A DNA stretch of 64,000 nt, taken from contig NZ_LZJR01000044.1 in the NCBI RefSeq assembly GCF_001667925.1, positions 31,403-95,402 of the forward strand, in the 5' to 3' direction. The notes below the pieces were generated by a model. The model made no database searches. It was not told where the DNA came from and saw only the letters and a program-made list of their open reading frames with translations. Below, one piece after another: positions 10,346-18,527 of this stretch (positions are counted from its first letter, which is position 1; the number at the start of each line of letters is the position of its first letter). The position numbers and the translations under genes were made by a program. This stretch comes from Mycobacterium sp. E2479 (GTDB lineage Bacteria > Actinomycetota > Actinomycetes > Mycobacteriales > Mycobacteriaceae).

Positions 10346-11656
10346 GTGACCTCCATTGTGATCGTGGGAAGCGGCTTCACCGGATTCACCTGTGCGCGGC
10401 GGCTGGTCCGAATTCTGCATCGCCGCCGTGCCGCCGTGGACATCACGATAATCTCGCCGGTCGACTACATGCTGTACACGCCGCTGCTGCCCGACGTCGC
10501 CGGCGGTGTCGTCGACGCCCGCTTTGTCGCTGTGCCACTTGCCAATTCGCTCAAGGGTGTCCGGGCCGTGCGCGGTCGCGTGGACAGCGTGGACTTCGCG
10601 CAACGCACGCTGACCTATTGCGATCCCGAAGAGCGCAGCCATTCCATGTCCTGGGATCGCCTGGTGCTGACGCCCGGCTCGGTGACCCGGTTGTTCGACG
10701 TCCCCGGGCTCGCCAGACACGCGCGCGGTTTGAAGACCACCGCCGAGGCCCTATACCTGCGAGACCATTTCATCGAACAGCTCGAGCTGGCCAACATCGA
10801 AGACGATCCCCGCATCGCCGCGGCCCGGCGCACCGTAGTAGTGGTGGGTGCGTCCTACTCGGGCACCGAGCTGGTGGCGCAGCTGCGGGCGCTGGCCGAC
10901 GCCGCGGCCAAACAAATGAGCTTCAACCCCGCCGAGGTGCGGTTCTTGCTGCTGGACCTGGCTGACCAGGTGATGCCCGAGGTGGGCAAGAGGCTGGGTG
11001 ATGCCGCGCTCAAAGTGTTACGCAAGCGCGGCATCGATGTCCGGCTCGGCATCACCCTCAAGGAGGCACACGCCGATCACGTTGTGCTCAGCGATGATTC
11101 GCGCGTCGAAACGCGCACGATCGCCTGGGTGACAGGGGTGACCGGCGCGCCGTTGATCCAGAACTTAGGACTACCGACCGAGAAAGGCAGGCTCGCGGTG
11201 CAGGCCGACCTGCAGGTACCCGATCACCCCGATGTGTTCGCGGCCGGTGACGCGGCCGCGGTGCCCGATCTGACCCAACCGGGAGAGGTCACGCCGCCGA
11301 CCGCCCAACACGCGACCCGGCAGGGCAAGGCGCTGGCCCGCAACGTCGCCGCCAGCCTCGGTTACGGCAGCAGCAAGGAATACAAGCACCGCAACCTCGG
11401 CCTGGTGGTCGACCTCGGCCCGCGCTACGCGGTGGCCAATCCGCTCAACATTCATTTGTCCGGGTTGCCGGCCAAGGCGGTCACCAGGTCTTACCACTTG
11501 TACGCGATTCCTCGCGGCGTCAATCGGTGGGCCGTGTGGCTGGCGTACCTGACCGACACGCTGTTCACCCGCTCGGTCGTATCGATCGGGTTGTCCTCCG
11601 ATGACGACGCACAATTCACTGCAAGCGAAGGCATTCCGATGCCGAAGACGAGCTGA
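10346..11656 (+). CDS. NDH-2-like FAD-dependent NAD(P)H oxidoreductase
   Basis: A 436-aa two-dinucleotide-fold flavoprotein. IVIVGSGFTGFTCARRL binds FAD, TVVVVGASYSGTELVAQL binds NAD(P)H, and VFAAGDAAAVPD closes the FAD site. It resembles the type II NADH dehydrogenase family, which passes electrons to menaquinone without pumping protons. The C-terminal AVWLAYLTDTLFTRSVVSIG is amphipathic, as in membrane-surface NDH-2. The start is set at GTG 10346 from the leaderless promoter; an ATG at 10325 in the same frame is an alternative. It may help redox balance under low oxygen; the substrate could also be another quinone or disulfide. Confidence 0.82.
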   Translation: MTSIVIVGSGFTGFTCARRLVRILHRRRAAVDITIISPVDYMLYTPLLPDVAGGVVDARFVAVPLANSLKGVRAVRGRVDSVDFAQRTLTYCDPEERSHSMSWDRLVLTPGSVTRLFDVPGLARHARGLKTTAEALYLRDHFIEQLELANIEDDPRIAAARRTVVVVGASYSGTELVAQLRALADAAAKQMSFNPAEVRFLLLDLADQVMPEVGKRLGDAALKVLRKRGIDVRLGITLKEAHADHVVLSDDSRVETRTIAWVTGVTGAPLIQNLGLPTEKGRLAVQADLQVPDHPDVFAAGDAAAVPDLTQPGEVTPPTAQHATRQGKALARNVAASLGYGSSKEYKHRNLGLVVDLGPRYAVANPLNIHLSGLPAKAVTRSYHLYAIPRGVNRWAVWLAYLTDTLFTRSVVSIGLSSDDDAQFTASEGIPMPKTS

Positions 11657-11673
11657 CCCCAACCCGACCGAAG

Positions 11674-12210
11674 TCAGCCTTCGGCCGACTGTTGCGCCAT
11701 GGCGTAGGCAAGCTGAAGGAAGTCAGCACCGGTGAGTGCGCTGAACACCCCCGCGATCAGCCGGGTGAACCGAGGCGCGAACACCAGGCCGATGGCGAAC
11801 CCCGTGGCGACCCACATGTCCAGGCAGAAGGGGCAGGTCAGCAGCTCCCCCAGGCTGTGCCGAAGCTGGCTCTGCTCCCGGACCTCTTCCCGGACTTCGG
11901 CCGGTCCACCCGTGCCCGCATAGTGCGTAAAGGGGGCTCGCAGCGGGCTCGTCACCGCATCCTTGGCCAGGGTGCGCGACAGTTTGTGGGTGCCCAGAGT
12001 GAGCAGGACCAGGTCTTGGATACGCCAGCGCGTCGGCAGTCTGCGCCCGCTGATCAGCGCGGCCAACACCGCACCCGCCACGACGACGCCATAGACGACC
12101 AATACCGCCAGGTAGCCGCCCAGCGGCCGGTCGTTGTCGCCGCGGTAGGCGTCCGCTTCCTGCCGTGCGCTGTCGGCGACCTGAGCGCCGGTTTCCGTCA
12201 ACTCACCCAT
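11674..12210 (-). CDS. DUF1360 membrane protein
   Basis: A 178-aa protein with about three membrane segments (YLAVLVVYGVVVAGAVLAAL, IQDLVLLTLGTHKLSRTL, MWVATGFAIGLVFAPRF) and the conserved LLTCPFCLDMW motif of DUF1360. The CxxC-like pair may bind metal or be redox active. The biochemical role of the family is unknown to me. AGGAG lies upstream of the ATG at 12210. It converges on the NDH-2-like gene, with 17 bp between stops. Confidence 0.8.
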   Translation of the reverse strand: MGELTETGAQVADSARQEADAYRGDNDRPLGGYLAVLVVYGVVVAGAVLAALISGRRLPTRWRIQDLVLLTLGTHKLSRTLAKDAVTSPLRAPFTHYAGTGGPAEVREEVREQSQLRHSLGELLTCPFCLDMWVATGFAIGLVFAPRFTRLIAGVFSALTGADFLQLAYAMAQQSAEG

Positions 12211-12274
12211 CGCTTCTCCTCAAAGGCATAGCGGGATGAATACCCGGCGACGGCCGGTGCAATCCGCGATGGCC

Positions 12275-12634
12275 CTACGGTGTGCCCGGTTCGGCAGTTT
12301 TCGCGGCCTGTCGCAAGGTGCTGTTGGTGGACCGCAAATCGGTATTGGCCGCCGACAGGGTGGCGTTGTGGTCCTCCAGGTCGAGGATGCGTCCGACGCC
12401 GGCCAGGTTGACGCCGGATTCGACCAGCTGGCTGATGCGCCTGAGGCGCACCAGGTCGTCCGCGCTGTAGCGGCGAGTTCCGCCGCGGCTGCGGGCCGGT
12501 GTGATCAATCCGTAGCGCTCGTAGAGGCGCAGCGACTGGACCGCGATCCCGGACAATTCGGCGGCCACCGAGATGCCGTACACACCATGGTCGGACGAAG
12601 GGGCGTCCGCGTCGCCGCGGTGGTCAGCCATCAT
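12275..12634 (-). CDS. MerR-family regulator, HspR-like
   Basis: A 119-aa repressor-type protein. The winged helix-turn-helix starts at GVYGISVAAELSGIAVQSLR, with LYERYGLITPARSRGGTRRYS as helix 2 and wing, then a dimerisation coiled coil (ILDLEDHNATLSAANTDL). This matches HspR, the MerR-type repressor of heat-shock genes that binds HAIR operators, sometimes with DnaK. It is divergent from an Hsp20 gene, the expected target, across 130 bp containing two inverted repeats. GGAGGAG precedes the start. Confidence 0.83.
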   Translation of the reverse strand: MMADHRGDADAPSSDHGVYGISVAAELSGIAVQSLRLYERYGLITPARSRGGTRRYSADDLVRLRRISQLVESGVNLAGVGRILDLEDHNATLSAANTDLRSTNSTLRQAAKTAEPGTP

Positions 12635-12683
12635 CCATCTCCTCCAGCTACCGACTCAGAAAATCTATTTAGCACACTTGCAT

Positions 12684-12728
12684 CATTCTGTCGAGAATGC
12701 TATATCAAATCTATGTCATTAGACATAG
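12684..12728. promoter_or_regulatory. Two inverted repeats between the HspR-like and Hsp20 genes
   Basis: CATTCT-gtcg-AGAATG (12684-12699) and CTATGTC-ATTA-GACATAG (12711-12728) are perfect dyads 11 bp apart, in AT-rich DNA between the divergent starts. They do not match the classical HAIR sequence exactly. Position and symmetry suggest operators for the adjacent MerR-type regulator; this is inferred. Confidence 0.55.
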
Positions 12729-12764
12729 GAAATTGCCGACCCACAGCCTAGATCGGAGTGAGAG

Positions 12765-13223
12765 GTGACCACCATGCTGATGCGTTCAGACCCGTTCCGT
12801 GAGCTCGACCGTTTCGCCCACCAGGTCCTCGGTACCGCAGCCCGGCCGGCGGTGATGCCGATGGACGCTTGGCGCGAAGGCGAGAAGTTCGTCGTTGAGT
12901 TCGATCTGCCTGGCATCGATGCCGATTCGCTGGACATCGACATCGAGCGCAACGTTGTGACCGTGCGCGCCGAACGACCGGCCGTCGATCCCAACCGCGA
13001 GATGCTGGCCACCGAGCGGCCGCGCGGGGTGTTCAGCCGCCAGTTGGTGCTCGGCGAAAATCTCGATACCGACAAGATCGAGGCCTCGTACGCCGAAGGC
13101 GTTCTGCGCCTGCATGTCCCGGTGGCCGAGAAGGCGAAGCCGCGCAAGATCGCCGTCGGCCGCGGCGACACACCCCGGGCCGTCCGAGAGAGCGCCCCGG
13201 AGCGCGAGGTCATCAACGCCTGA
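12765..13223 (+). CDS. Hsp20/alpha-crystallin small heat-shock protein
   Basis: A 152-aa holdase chaperone. N-terminal [20 protein letters not shown] precedes the alpha-crystallin domain ([19 protein letters not shown] to [20 protein letters not shown]) with the A-x-x-x-x-G-V-L motif. The tail carries an I-A-V element in place of I-x-I. It binds unfolding proteins as oligomers in the cytosol. GTG at 12765 has GGAG at 12755-12758; an in-frame ATG at 12774 is possible. Likely repressed by the divergent HspR-like protein. Related mycobacterial Hsp20 proteins are induced by heat, hypoxia or both. Confidence 0.92.
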   Translation: MTTMLMRSDPFRELDRFAHQVLGTAARPAVMPMDAWREGEKFVVEFDLPGIDADSLDIDIERNVVTVRAERPAVDPNREMLATERPRGVFSRQLVLGENLDTDKIEASYAEGVLRLHVPVAEKAKPRKIAVGRGDTPRAVRESAPEREVINA

Positions 13224-13332
13224 CCGACCGGCGGACCGGGCGGCGGTCAACTCCCCCGACCGCCGCCCGCCGCCGGCCCCAGGCCGCCGCTGGGGCGACT
13301 CGCCCGGTGCCGCCAGGGAGACCGGATACACC

Positions 13333-14016
13333 ATGAAATGGGAACTCGATGGCCAAACGGCCAACGTTGAACGGGCGCTGGCCGGCGGCGCGGCACAACC
13401 CGCGGGCTGGTTTCGGTTTTACTTCGCCGACCAACGCTGGGAGTGGTCGGAACAAGTGCAGCGCATGCACGGGTATGAGCCCGGCAGTGTCACTCCGACC
13501 ACCGAATTGGTGCTGTCGCACAAGCATCCCGACGACCGCGGACACGTCTCGGCCACCATCGATCAAATGATCCAAACGCACCAGGCGTTCAGCACCAAGC
13601 ATCGGATCGTCGATACCCGGGGGGACGTGCATCATGTCGTCGTCGTCGGCGACCAGATCCTCGACGACGACGGTGACGTGATCGGAACCCACGGGTTCTA
13701 CATCGACGTCTCCGAACCGCGCGAACGAATGCGCGAGGACGAGATGAGCGCGAAAATCGCTGAAATCAGCGAGAATCGGGCCGGCATCGAACAAGCCAAG
13801 GGCATGCTGATGCTGATCTACGGCATCAGCGAAAGCGCGGCCTTCGATTTGCTCAAATGGCTGTCCCAGGAGGCGAATATCAAGCTGCGGCCGCTGGCAG
13901 AGCGGATCGCCGAAGACTTCCGCCGTGCCGGTCTGCCGCTGAACGCGCAGTCCGAGTTCGACCACCTGATGCTGACCGCACACGAACGCGTCGAGCCCTC
14001 CGCCAATCGCGGGTGA
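13333..14016 (+). CDS. PAS-ANTAR regulator
   Basis: A 227-aa protein. Residues about 20-130 are a PAS domain of the PAS_3 type (WFRFYFADQRWEWSEQVQRM, LSHKHPDDRGHV, GTHGFYIDVSEPRERMR). Residues about 145-205 are an ANTAR domain (NRAGIEQAKGMLMLIYGISE, LLKWLSQEANIKLRPLAERI). The PAS domain would bind a ligand or sense redox, and ANTAR would bind RNA hairpins to relieve termination. Start ATG 13333 is the first that keeps the PAS fold. It follows the Hsp20 gene by 109 bp on the same strand. It is the second ANTAR protein within 4 kb. Confidence 0.82.
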   Translation: MKWELDGQTANVERALAGGAAQPAGWFRFYFADQRWEWSEQVQRMHGYEPGSVTPTTELVLSHKHPDDRGHVSATIDQMIQTHQAFSTKHRIVDTRGDVHHVVVVGDQILDDDGDVIGTHGFYIDVSEPRERMREDEMSAKIAEISENRAGIEQAKGMLMLIYGISESAAFDLLKWLSQEANIKLRPLAERIAEDFRRAGLPLNAQSEFDHLMLTAHERVEPSANRG

Positions 14017-14043
14017 ACTGCTGGGCGGTAACAGCCTTGGTTT

Positions 14044-14187
14044 TCAGACATCGATTTCCCTTGCCGCACTGATGTCCGGTGCAGCGTCGCGATCGAGGCC
14101 CGCACCGGTCTCGACGATCACCCGCAGCAATCGCTTTATCTGATCGCGCGCGTCCAGCAACTCGTCTGGGCGTGCAACTTGGTGACC
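14044..14187 (-). pseudogene. Possible DosS-type sensor kinase remnant
   Basis: Just downstream of the DosR-like gene, one minus-strand frame reads ARPDELLDARDQIKRLLRVI and continues VETGAGLDRDAAPD before a stop at 14044. This resembles the short helix before the first GAF domain of DosS/DevS (GRDRL..V..AGLDLEATL from memory). No GAF or kinase sequence follows. It fits a deleted partner kinase, but the match is short and could be chance. Confidence 0.4.
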
Positions 14188-14236
14188 AGCCCCGCGCCGC
14201 CCGAGTCCGCGAACGCCGAGCCGTTTTCGTCGCCGC

Positions 14237-14905
14237 TCACCCCGACCAGTCCGGTGACATCGACGGTGGGCCGGACCGCTGATTCAGTTTCGATGCGAAC
14301 ACCGCGGCCTGGGTGCGGCGCTCCATGCCCAATTTGGCCAACAATCGGGACACATAATTCTTCACCGTCTTCTCCGCAAGGAACATCCGCGCCGCGATCT
14401 GCCGGTTGGTCAGCCCTTCGCTGAGCAGCCCGAGCAGGATTCCTTCCTGCTCGGTCAGCCCGGACAGCGGGTCGTCGCGGGTGGTCGCGCCGCGCAGCTT
14501 CGCCATCAGCGCGGCGGCCGCCCGATTGTCCAGCAGCGATTTACCCGCGCCCACCTCTTTGATCGCGTGTGCAAGCTCCATGCCCTTGATGTCCTTGACG
14601 ACGAACCCGCTGGCGCCCGCCAGGATCGCTTCGAGCATCGCCTCGTCGGAGGTGAACGACGTCAGCATGAGGCAGCGCAGGTCGGGGTGATCCGCCAGGA
14701 GGTCGCGGCACAGTTCGATGCCGTTGCCGTCGGGCAGGCGAACGTCGAGAACGGCGACGTCGGGCTGCAGCGCCGGTATCCGCGCTTTTGCCTCGGCAAC
14801 CGTGCCCGCCTCGCCGACGATCTGGAGATCGGGATCGGAAGCGAGCAGATCGGAAAGACCGCGGCGGACGACTTCGTGATCGTCGACCAGGAACACCTTG
14901 ACCAT
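14237..14905 (-). CDS. DosR/DevR-like response regulator (NarL/LuxR family)
   Basis: A 222-aa regulator. The receiver has [16 protein letters not shown], phosphoacceptor Asp54 in [16 protein letters not shown], and Lys in [12 protein letters not shown]. The LuxR-type HTH is [20 protein letters not shown] with recognition helix [20 protein letters not shown], the same signature as M. tuberculosis DosR. It should control hypoxia/NO-type genes through palindromic boxes. No intact sensor kinase adjoins it, so phosphorylation must come from elsewhere. The ATG at 14905 is the canonical family start. Divergent from the PPOx gene. Confidence 0.88.
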   Translation of the reverse strand: MVKVFLVDDHEVVRRGLSDLLASDPDLQIVGEAGTVAEAKARIPALQPDVAVLDVRLPDGNGIELCRDLLADHPDLRCLMLTSFTSDEAMLEAILAGASGFVVKDIKGMELAHAIKEVGAGKSLLDNRAAAALMAKLRGATTRDDPLSGLTEQEGILLGLLSEGLTNRQIAARMFLAEKTVKNYVSRLLAKLGMERRTQAAVFASKLNQRSGPPSMSPDWSG

Positions 14906-14997
14906 GACGGGCCCTTTCCTGCCGGTCTGACAATACATTGCGGCAGACCAACCCAATATCCCATATTCTCGACGGGAAGCATCGAGAAGCCACTGGT

Positions 14998-15017
14998 TCA
15001 ACGACTTTGGTCCCCGA
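14998..15017. promoter_or_regulatory. Candidate DosR box
   Basis: On the minus strand this reads TCGGGGACCAAAGTCGTTGA. Against the published consensus TTSGGGACTWWAGTCCCSAA I count 14 of 20 matches, with the left half nearly complete. It lies between the divergent dosR-like and PPOx genes, where autoregulation would be expected. A weaker GGACCTTCGGCC-type match follows near 15024-15038. Not proven. Confidence 0.45.
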
Positions 15018-15121
15018 GAGTGAGGACCTTCGGCCGGCGCTTCAGCCATTGGTTTTTCAATAACGTTGCGGCGGCGGCTAATTGCGGGTACGAATCGGCA
15101 CACGCGGGAAGGGGCGATCCG

Positions 15122-15538
15122 ATGACCGACGAGGGAGTCGACATCCTGCCGGTGCACGAATGCTGGGAGCTCCTCGGCAGCCTGGCGCTGGGCCGGCTGG
15201 TCACCTACGCGCACGGTCAGCCCGACATCTTCCCGGTCAACTACGTCGTGCAGCGCCGGACCGTGCTGTTCCGCACGGGGGAGGGAACCAAACTGGTCAG
15301 CTCCGCGATCAACAATCGGGTGCTCTTCGAAGTCGACGACCACAACGTCGCCGAGGCATGGAGCGTGGTCATCCGCGGCAAGGCACGCTCGCTGCGCACC
15401 CCCGAGGAGCTCGAGGAGGCCGAGCGCGCGCAGGTGTTGCCGTGGACCAGGCCGGAGAAGGAGCACTATGTGCGCATCGTTCCGGAAAGCATCAGCGGCC
15501 GCCGCTTCCAGTTCGGGTCGCCGCCGGGTGATGTTTAG
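15122..15538 (+). CDS. Pyridoxamine-5'-phosphate-oxidase-fold (PPOx) flavoprotein
   Basis: A 138-aa split beta-barrel protein ([53 protein letters not shown]). Such proteins bind FMN or F420. The same fold occurs in members of the M. tuberculosis DosR regulon (Rv0080, Rv3129). The GTKL motif is a usual phosphate contact. The ATG at 15122 is chosen because homology starts there. It is convergent with the Acg-like gene, 9 bp between stops. Substrate unknown. Confidence 0.83.
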   Translation: MTDEGVDILPVHECWELLGSLALGRLVTYAHGQPDIFPVNYVVQRRTVLFRTGEGTKLVSSAINNRVLFEVDDHNVAEAWSVVIRGKARSLRTPEELEEAERAQVLPWTRPEKEHYVRIVPESISGRRFQFGSPPGDV

Positions 15539-15547
15539 CGTCCGCGA

Positions 15548-16522
15548 TCAGTCGGCCCATTCGACGAAGTCGCCGAGGTCACGTCGCGGCGTCGCCGGCA
15601 GCGGGTCGGCGTTGATCGGTGCCCAACCCACCCGAAGCAGCATCTGCGCGTAGTTGGTGTCGCCGAAGATGTCGGAGCGGACCGCTTCCCGGGTCTCGGC
15701 CATCTCCAGCGGTTCTGTGACGGGGCAACTGGCCAGTCCCGTCGACGTCGCGGTGAGCAGCACGACGCTGGTGGCTTCACCTGCGCGCAGCTGCGCCAGC
15801 CGGTCGTCATGGCGGGTGCCCAGCGCCAGCACCACGGCGTTGTCGTCGGCCGCGGACGAATCCGGCGCCATCGGCAGCGCCGCACCGGCGAACAACCGGC
15901 TCGGGATCTTGGCGTCCGGGTCCGATATCGGCGCATTGCGGGCGGGAACGCCCGCGACCGAGAAGTAGCGCCCGCTCCACGTCGTGAGCTCGGCGAGATA
16001 GTCCTGGGTCAGGTGCTCGCGGACGGATTCGGCGACGATGTCGTGCAGCGCGTCGATGTCTTCGACCTGGCACAGCGTAACGCCGGCGCGGGCGGCTCGC
16101 GCCGCCATGAGCGCGATATCACCCACGGGCACCGGCCAGGAGCTGTAGTGACGCCGATCGGTTCGCCGGCGTGGAATGGCCGCGGCGAGTGCGATGTCGA
16201 CGTAATTGGCGGGCTGAGGAGAAAGCTCAATCGTAGCCAGGTGACTGGGGTCGTCGGCGTCGGGCAGCCGGCTCACCCTGGATCGCCAACCCACCGCCGC
16301 GAACGCCGCAACGCAGTGATGCAGCGCCGTGCCGCAACTCAGGATCAAGTCGCGGCCGTCGGGGTCGGTGTTGGGTAGTTGCCGGCCGCCATCGGCGTAG
16401 AGCTGCAGGCTCGTCGCCTCGACACGCCAGCGCCACGGCTGGGTGTTGTGCACCGACGGGGCGCGCGATGCCAAAGTCAGGGCCGTCCGGATCGTTCCGG
16501 CGTCCGGAAAGCTGATGCTCAT
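15548..16522 (-). CDS. Acg-type nitroreductase-fold protein
   Basis: A 324-aa protein of the Acg/Rv3131 family. SRAPSVHNTQPWRW is the family N-terminal motif, LILSCGTALHHCVAAFAAVG and RRRTDRRHYSSWPV follow, and the C-terminus has DTNYAQMLLRVGWAP. Acg proteins are duplicated nitroreductase folds that hold FMN buried and are not classical nitroreductases. In M. tuberculosis they belong to the DosR regulon. The ATG at 16522 has GGGGAG upstream. Divergent from the MacS-like kinase, sharing the control region with a candidate DosR box at 16610-16624. Confidence 0.88.
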   Translation of the reverse strand: MSISFPDAGTIRTALTLASRAPSVHNTQPWRWRVEATSLQLYADGGRQLPNTDPDGRDLILSCGTALHHCVAAFAAVGWRSRVSRLPDADDPSHLATIELSPQPANYVDIALAAAIPRRRTDRRHYSSWPVPVGDIALMAARAARAGVTLCQVEDIDALHDIVAESVREHLTQDYLAELTTWSGRYFSVAGVPARNAPISDPDAKIPSRLFAGAALPMAPDSSAADDNAVVLALGTRHDDRLAQLRAGEATSVVLLTATSTGLASCPVTEPLEMAETREAVRSDIFGDTNYAQMLLRVGWAPINADPLPATPRRDLGDFVEWAD

Positions 16523-16609
16523 CCCGGCTCCCCCTCTCTTAGCGCCTTCCTGATATTCACCGTCACGCATCCTCGCCCGCGCCGCGAGGGCACGACGGCT
16601 CTAACTCAA

Positions 16610-16624
16610 AGGACTTTCGGCCAT
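16610..16624. promoter_or_regulatory. Candidate DosR box in the Acg/kinase control region
   Basis: AGGACTTTCGGCCAT matches the core motif GGGACTTNNGNCCCT with two mismatches. It sits about 88 bp upstream of the Acg-like start and 66 bp upstream of the kinase start, so it could serve either gene. Inferred from pattern only. Confidence 0.45.
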
Positions 16625-16655
16625 GTGCGTCTTGCGGCCGTGTGCGTGGCCGGTC

Positions 16656-16680
16656 CATAAGGGCGCCGCGCGCCCTTATG
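16656..16680. promoter_or_regulatory. 25-bp perfect palindrome overlapping the kinase promoter
   Basis: Arms CATAAGGGCGC (16656-16666) and GCGCCCTTATG (16670-16680) flank CGC. The right arm overlaps the -10 hexamer TATGCT (16677-16682), which ends 7 nt before ATG 16690. Binding here would block or reposition RNA polymerase, so an operator, perhaps autoregulatory, is likely. The symmetry is exact. Confidence 0.65.
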
Positions 16681-16689
16681 CTGACCACG

Positions 16690-17838
16690 ATGGCGACGCA
16701 CGGCCCCGATCCCACCACGCCGCTGTGGCGCGCGGCGCAAGTGTTCCGGTTGCTGAGTTGCATCTATGCCACCGGCTTTCAAATCGCGATCAACCCGGAT
16801 CTGGTTCGGCCCGTACTGGGTTGGGTGCTTTTCGCCGGGTTGATCGGCTGGAGCGCGGCGTGCGCGTTCGCCTACCTGAGGGGATTCGGCCGCAGACCGT
16901 CATGGGTGCTCGCCGAGCTGGTGGTCGTCGTCTTGCTGATGTGGTCGAACAACCTCGTCGCGAGCCCGCACTGGGCAGCCGAGAACCAGACCTGGCCGAC
17001 GACGTTGTGGGCCAGCAATCCGACCATCTCGGCCGCCATCCAGTTCGGGCCCGTGGGCGGAATGCTGACGGGACTGGCGGTGCTGGCCGCCAACTTCGCG
17101 GTCAAGAACTACCTCGCGCTCAACCTCGGGCACAACGCCACCGTCATCATCGAACTGGCGATCGGCACGGCGATCGGGATGGCCGCGCAGACTGCGCGCC
17201 GCGCCCACGACGAGCTGCAGAAAGCGGCCCGGTTGACGGCGGCGGTCCAGGAGCGCGACCGGTTGTCCCGGCAGGTCCACGACGGGGCCATCCAGGTTCT
17301 GGCGCTGGTCGCCAAGAAGGGGCATGAGATCGGCGGCGCCACAGCCGAACTCGCCGAGTTGGCGAGCGAGCAGGAACGCGCGTTGCGGCGCTGGCTGGCG
17401 TCCACGGACGTCGACCCGGAAACCGAGGGTGCCACGGTCGACCTGCGCACGCTACTGCGGTGCCGCGAAAGCGATCAGGTGTCGATCAGCTTGCCCGGTA
17501 CCGCGGTGCCGTTGGGGCGCTGGGCGGCAACCGAACTCGACGCCGCGGTGGGCAACGCGCTGGATAACGTGGTCGCCCACGCCGGCCCGGATGCGCGCGC
17601 GTTCGTGCTCGTGGAGGACCTCGGCGATTCCGTTCTAGTCAGTGTGCGCGACGACGGCGTGGGAATTGTCGCCGGCCGGCTCGAGGAAGCGACGCGCCAG
17701 GGACGCCTGGGCATCTCCCAAGCGATCGTGGGGCGGTTGACGTCGTTGGGCGGCAGCGCCGAGTTGCACAGCGAGCCCGGCGAAGGCACCGAGTGGGAGT
17801 TGTGCGTGCCGCGCGGGGAGGGACGCCATGGCGGATGA
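16690..17838 (+). CDS. MacS-like sensor histidine kinase
   Basis: A 382-aa kinase. Four to five membrane segments (residues about 15-175, including VLGWVLFAGLIGWSAACAFA and GPVGGMLTGLAVLAANFAVK) form a DUF5931-type sensor. The HisKA_3-like H-box is ERDRLSRQVHDGAIQVLALV, the N-box NALDNVVAHAG and the G-box VSVRDDGVGIV. It should phosphorylate the LuxR-type regulator encoded next, whose ATG lies 11 bases inside this gene. The start at 16690 follows the leaderless rule (TATGCT, 7 nt). The signal sensed is unknown. Confidence 0.88.
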   Translation: MATHGPDPTTPLWRAAQVFRLLSCIYATGFQIAINPDLVRPVLGWVLFAGLIGWSAACAFAYLRGFGRRPSWVLAELVVVVLLMWSNNLVASPHWAAENQTWPTTLWASNPTISAAIQFGPVGGMLTGLAVLAANFAVKNYLALNLGHNATVIIELAIGTAIGMAAQTARRAHDELQKAARLTAAVQERDRLSRQVHDGAIQVLALVAKKGHEIGGATAELAELASEQERALRRWLASTDVDPETEGATVDLRTLLRCRESDQVSISLPGTAVPLGRWAATELDAAVGNALDNVVAHAGPDARAFVLVEDLGDSVLVSVRDDGVGIVAGRLEEATRQGRLGISQAIVGRLTSLGGSAELHSEPGEGTEWELCVPRGEGRHGG

Positions 17839-18493
17839 CGAGACGCCGACGACGGTGATGGTGGTCGATGACCATCCGATCTGGCGCGACGCGGTCGCTC
17901 GCGACCTGGCCGAGGACGGCTTCACCGTCGTCGCAACGGCCGACGGTGTGGCTGCCGCGCGGCGCCGCGCGGCGGCGGTCAAGCCCGACGTGGTGGTGAT
18001 GGACATGCAGCTGGCCGACGGCGACGGTGCGCAGGCGACCGCTGCGGTGCTCGCGGTCTCACCCTCGTCGCGGGTGCTGGTGCTATCGGCCTCCGACGAA
18101 CGCGAGGACGTCCTGGAGGCAGTCAAGGCCGGCGCGACGGGGTACCTGGTCAAGAGCGCATCGAAATCCGAGCTGGCACAGGCGGTTACCGCTACAGCGG
18201 CCGGGCGGGCCGTGTTCACCCCGAGCCTGGCGGGACTCGTGCTGGGGGAATACCGGCGCATCGCGCAGAGCAAGGACGACGGCCCCACCCGTCCCAGCCT
18301 CACCGACCGTGAGACGGAGGTGTTGCGTTATGTCGCAAAAGGGCTGTCCGCCAAGCAGATCGCCGAGAAGCTTGTGTTGAGCCATCGCACCGTGGAAAAC
18401 CACGTGCAGGCGACGTTTCGCAAACTTCAAGTCGCCAATCGGGTGGAACTGACGCGATACGTCATCGAGCACGGCCTGGACGAAGAGCCGTGA
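17828..18493 (+). CDS. MacR-like response regulator (NarL/LuxR family)
   Basis: A 221-aa regulator. VMVVDDHPIWRDAVARDLAE and phosphoacceptor Asp in VVVMDMQLADGDG form the receiver. The HTH is LTDRETEVLRYVAKGLSAKQ with HRTVENHVQATFRKLQVANR. Its start overlaps the kinase gene by 11 bp, so the two are translationally coupled partners. Target genes cannot be read directly; the palindrome in front of the kinase is a candidate site. Convergent with the acyltransferase gene. Confidence 0.9.
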   Translation: MADDETPTTVMVVDDHPIWRDAVARDLAEDGFTVVATADGVAAARRRAAAVKPDVVVMDMQLADGDGAQATAAVLAVSPSSRVLVLSASDEREDVLEAVKAGATGYLVKSASKSELAQAVTATAAGRAVFTPSLAGLVLGEYRRIAQSKDDGPTRPSLTDRETEVLRYVAKGLSAKQIAEKLVLSHRTVENHVQATFRKLQVANRVELTRYVIEHGLDEEP

Positions 18494-18527
18494 CCCGCGT
18501 GGCGGGCGGATGCCTTCACCACCTGTC

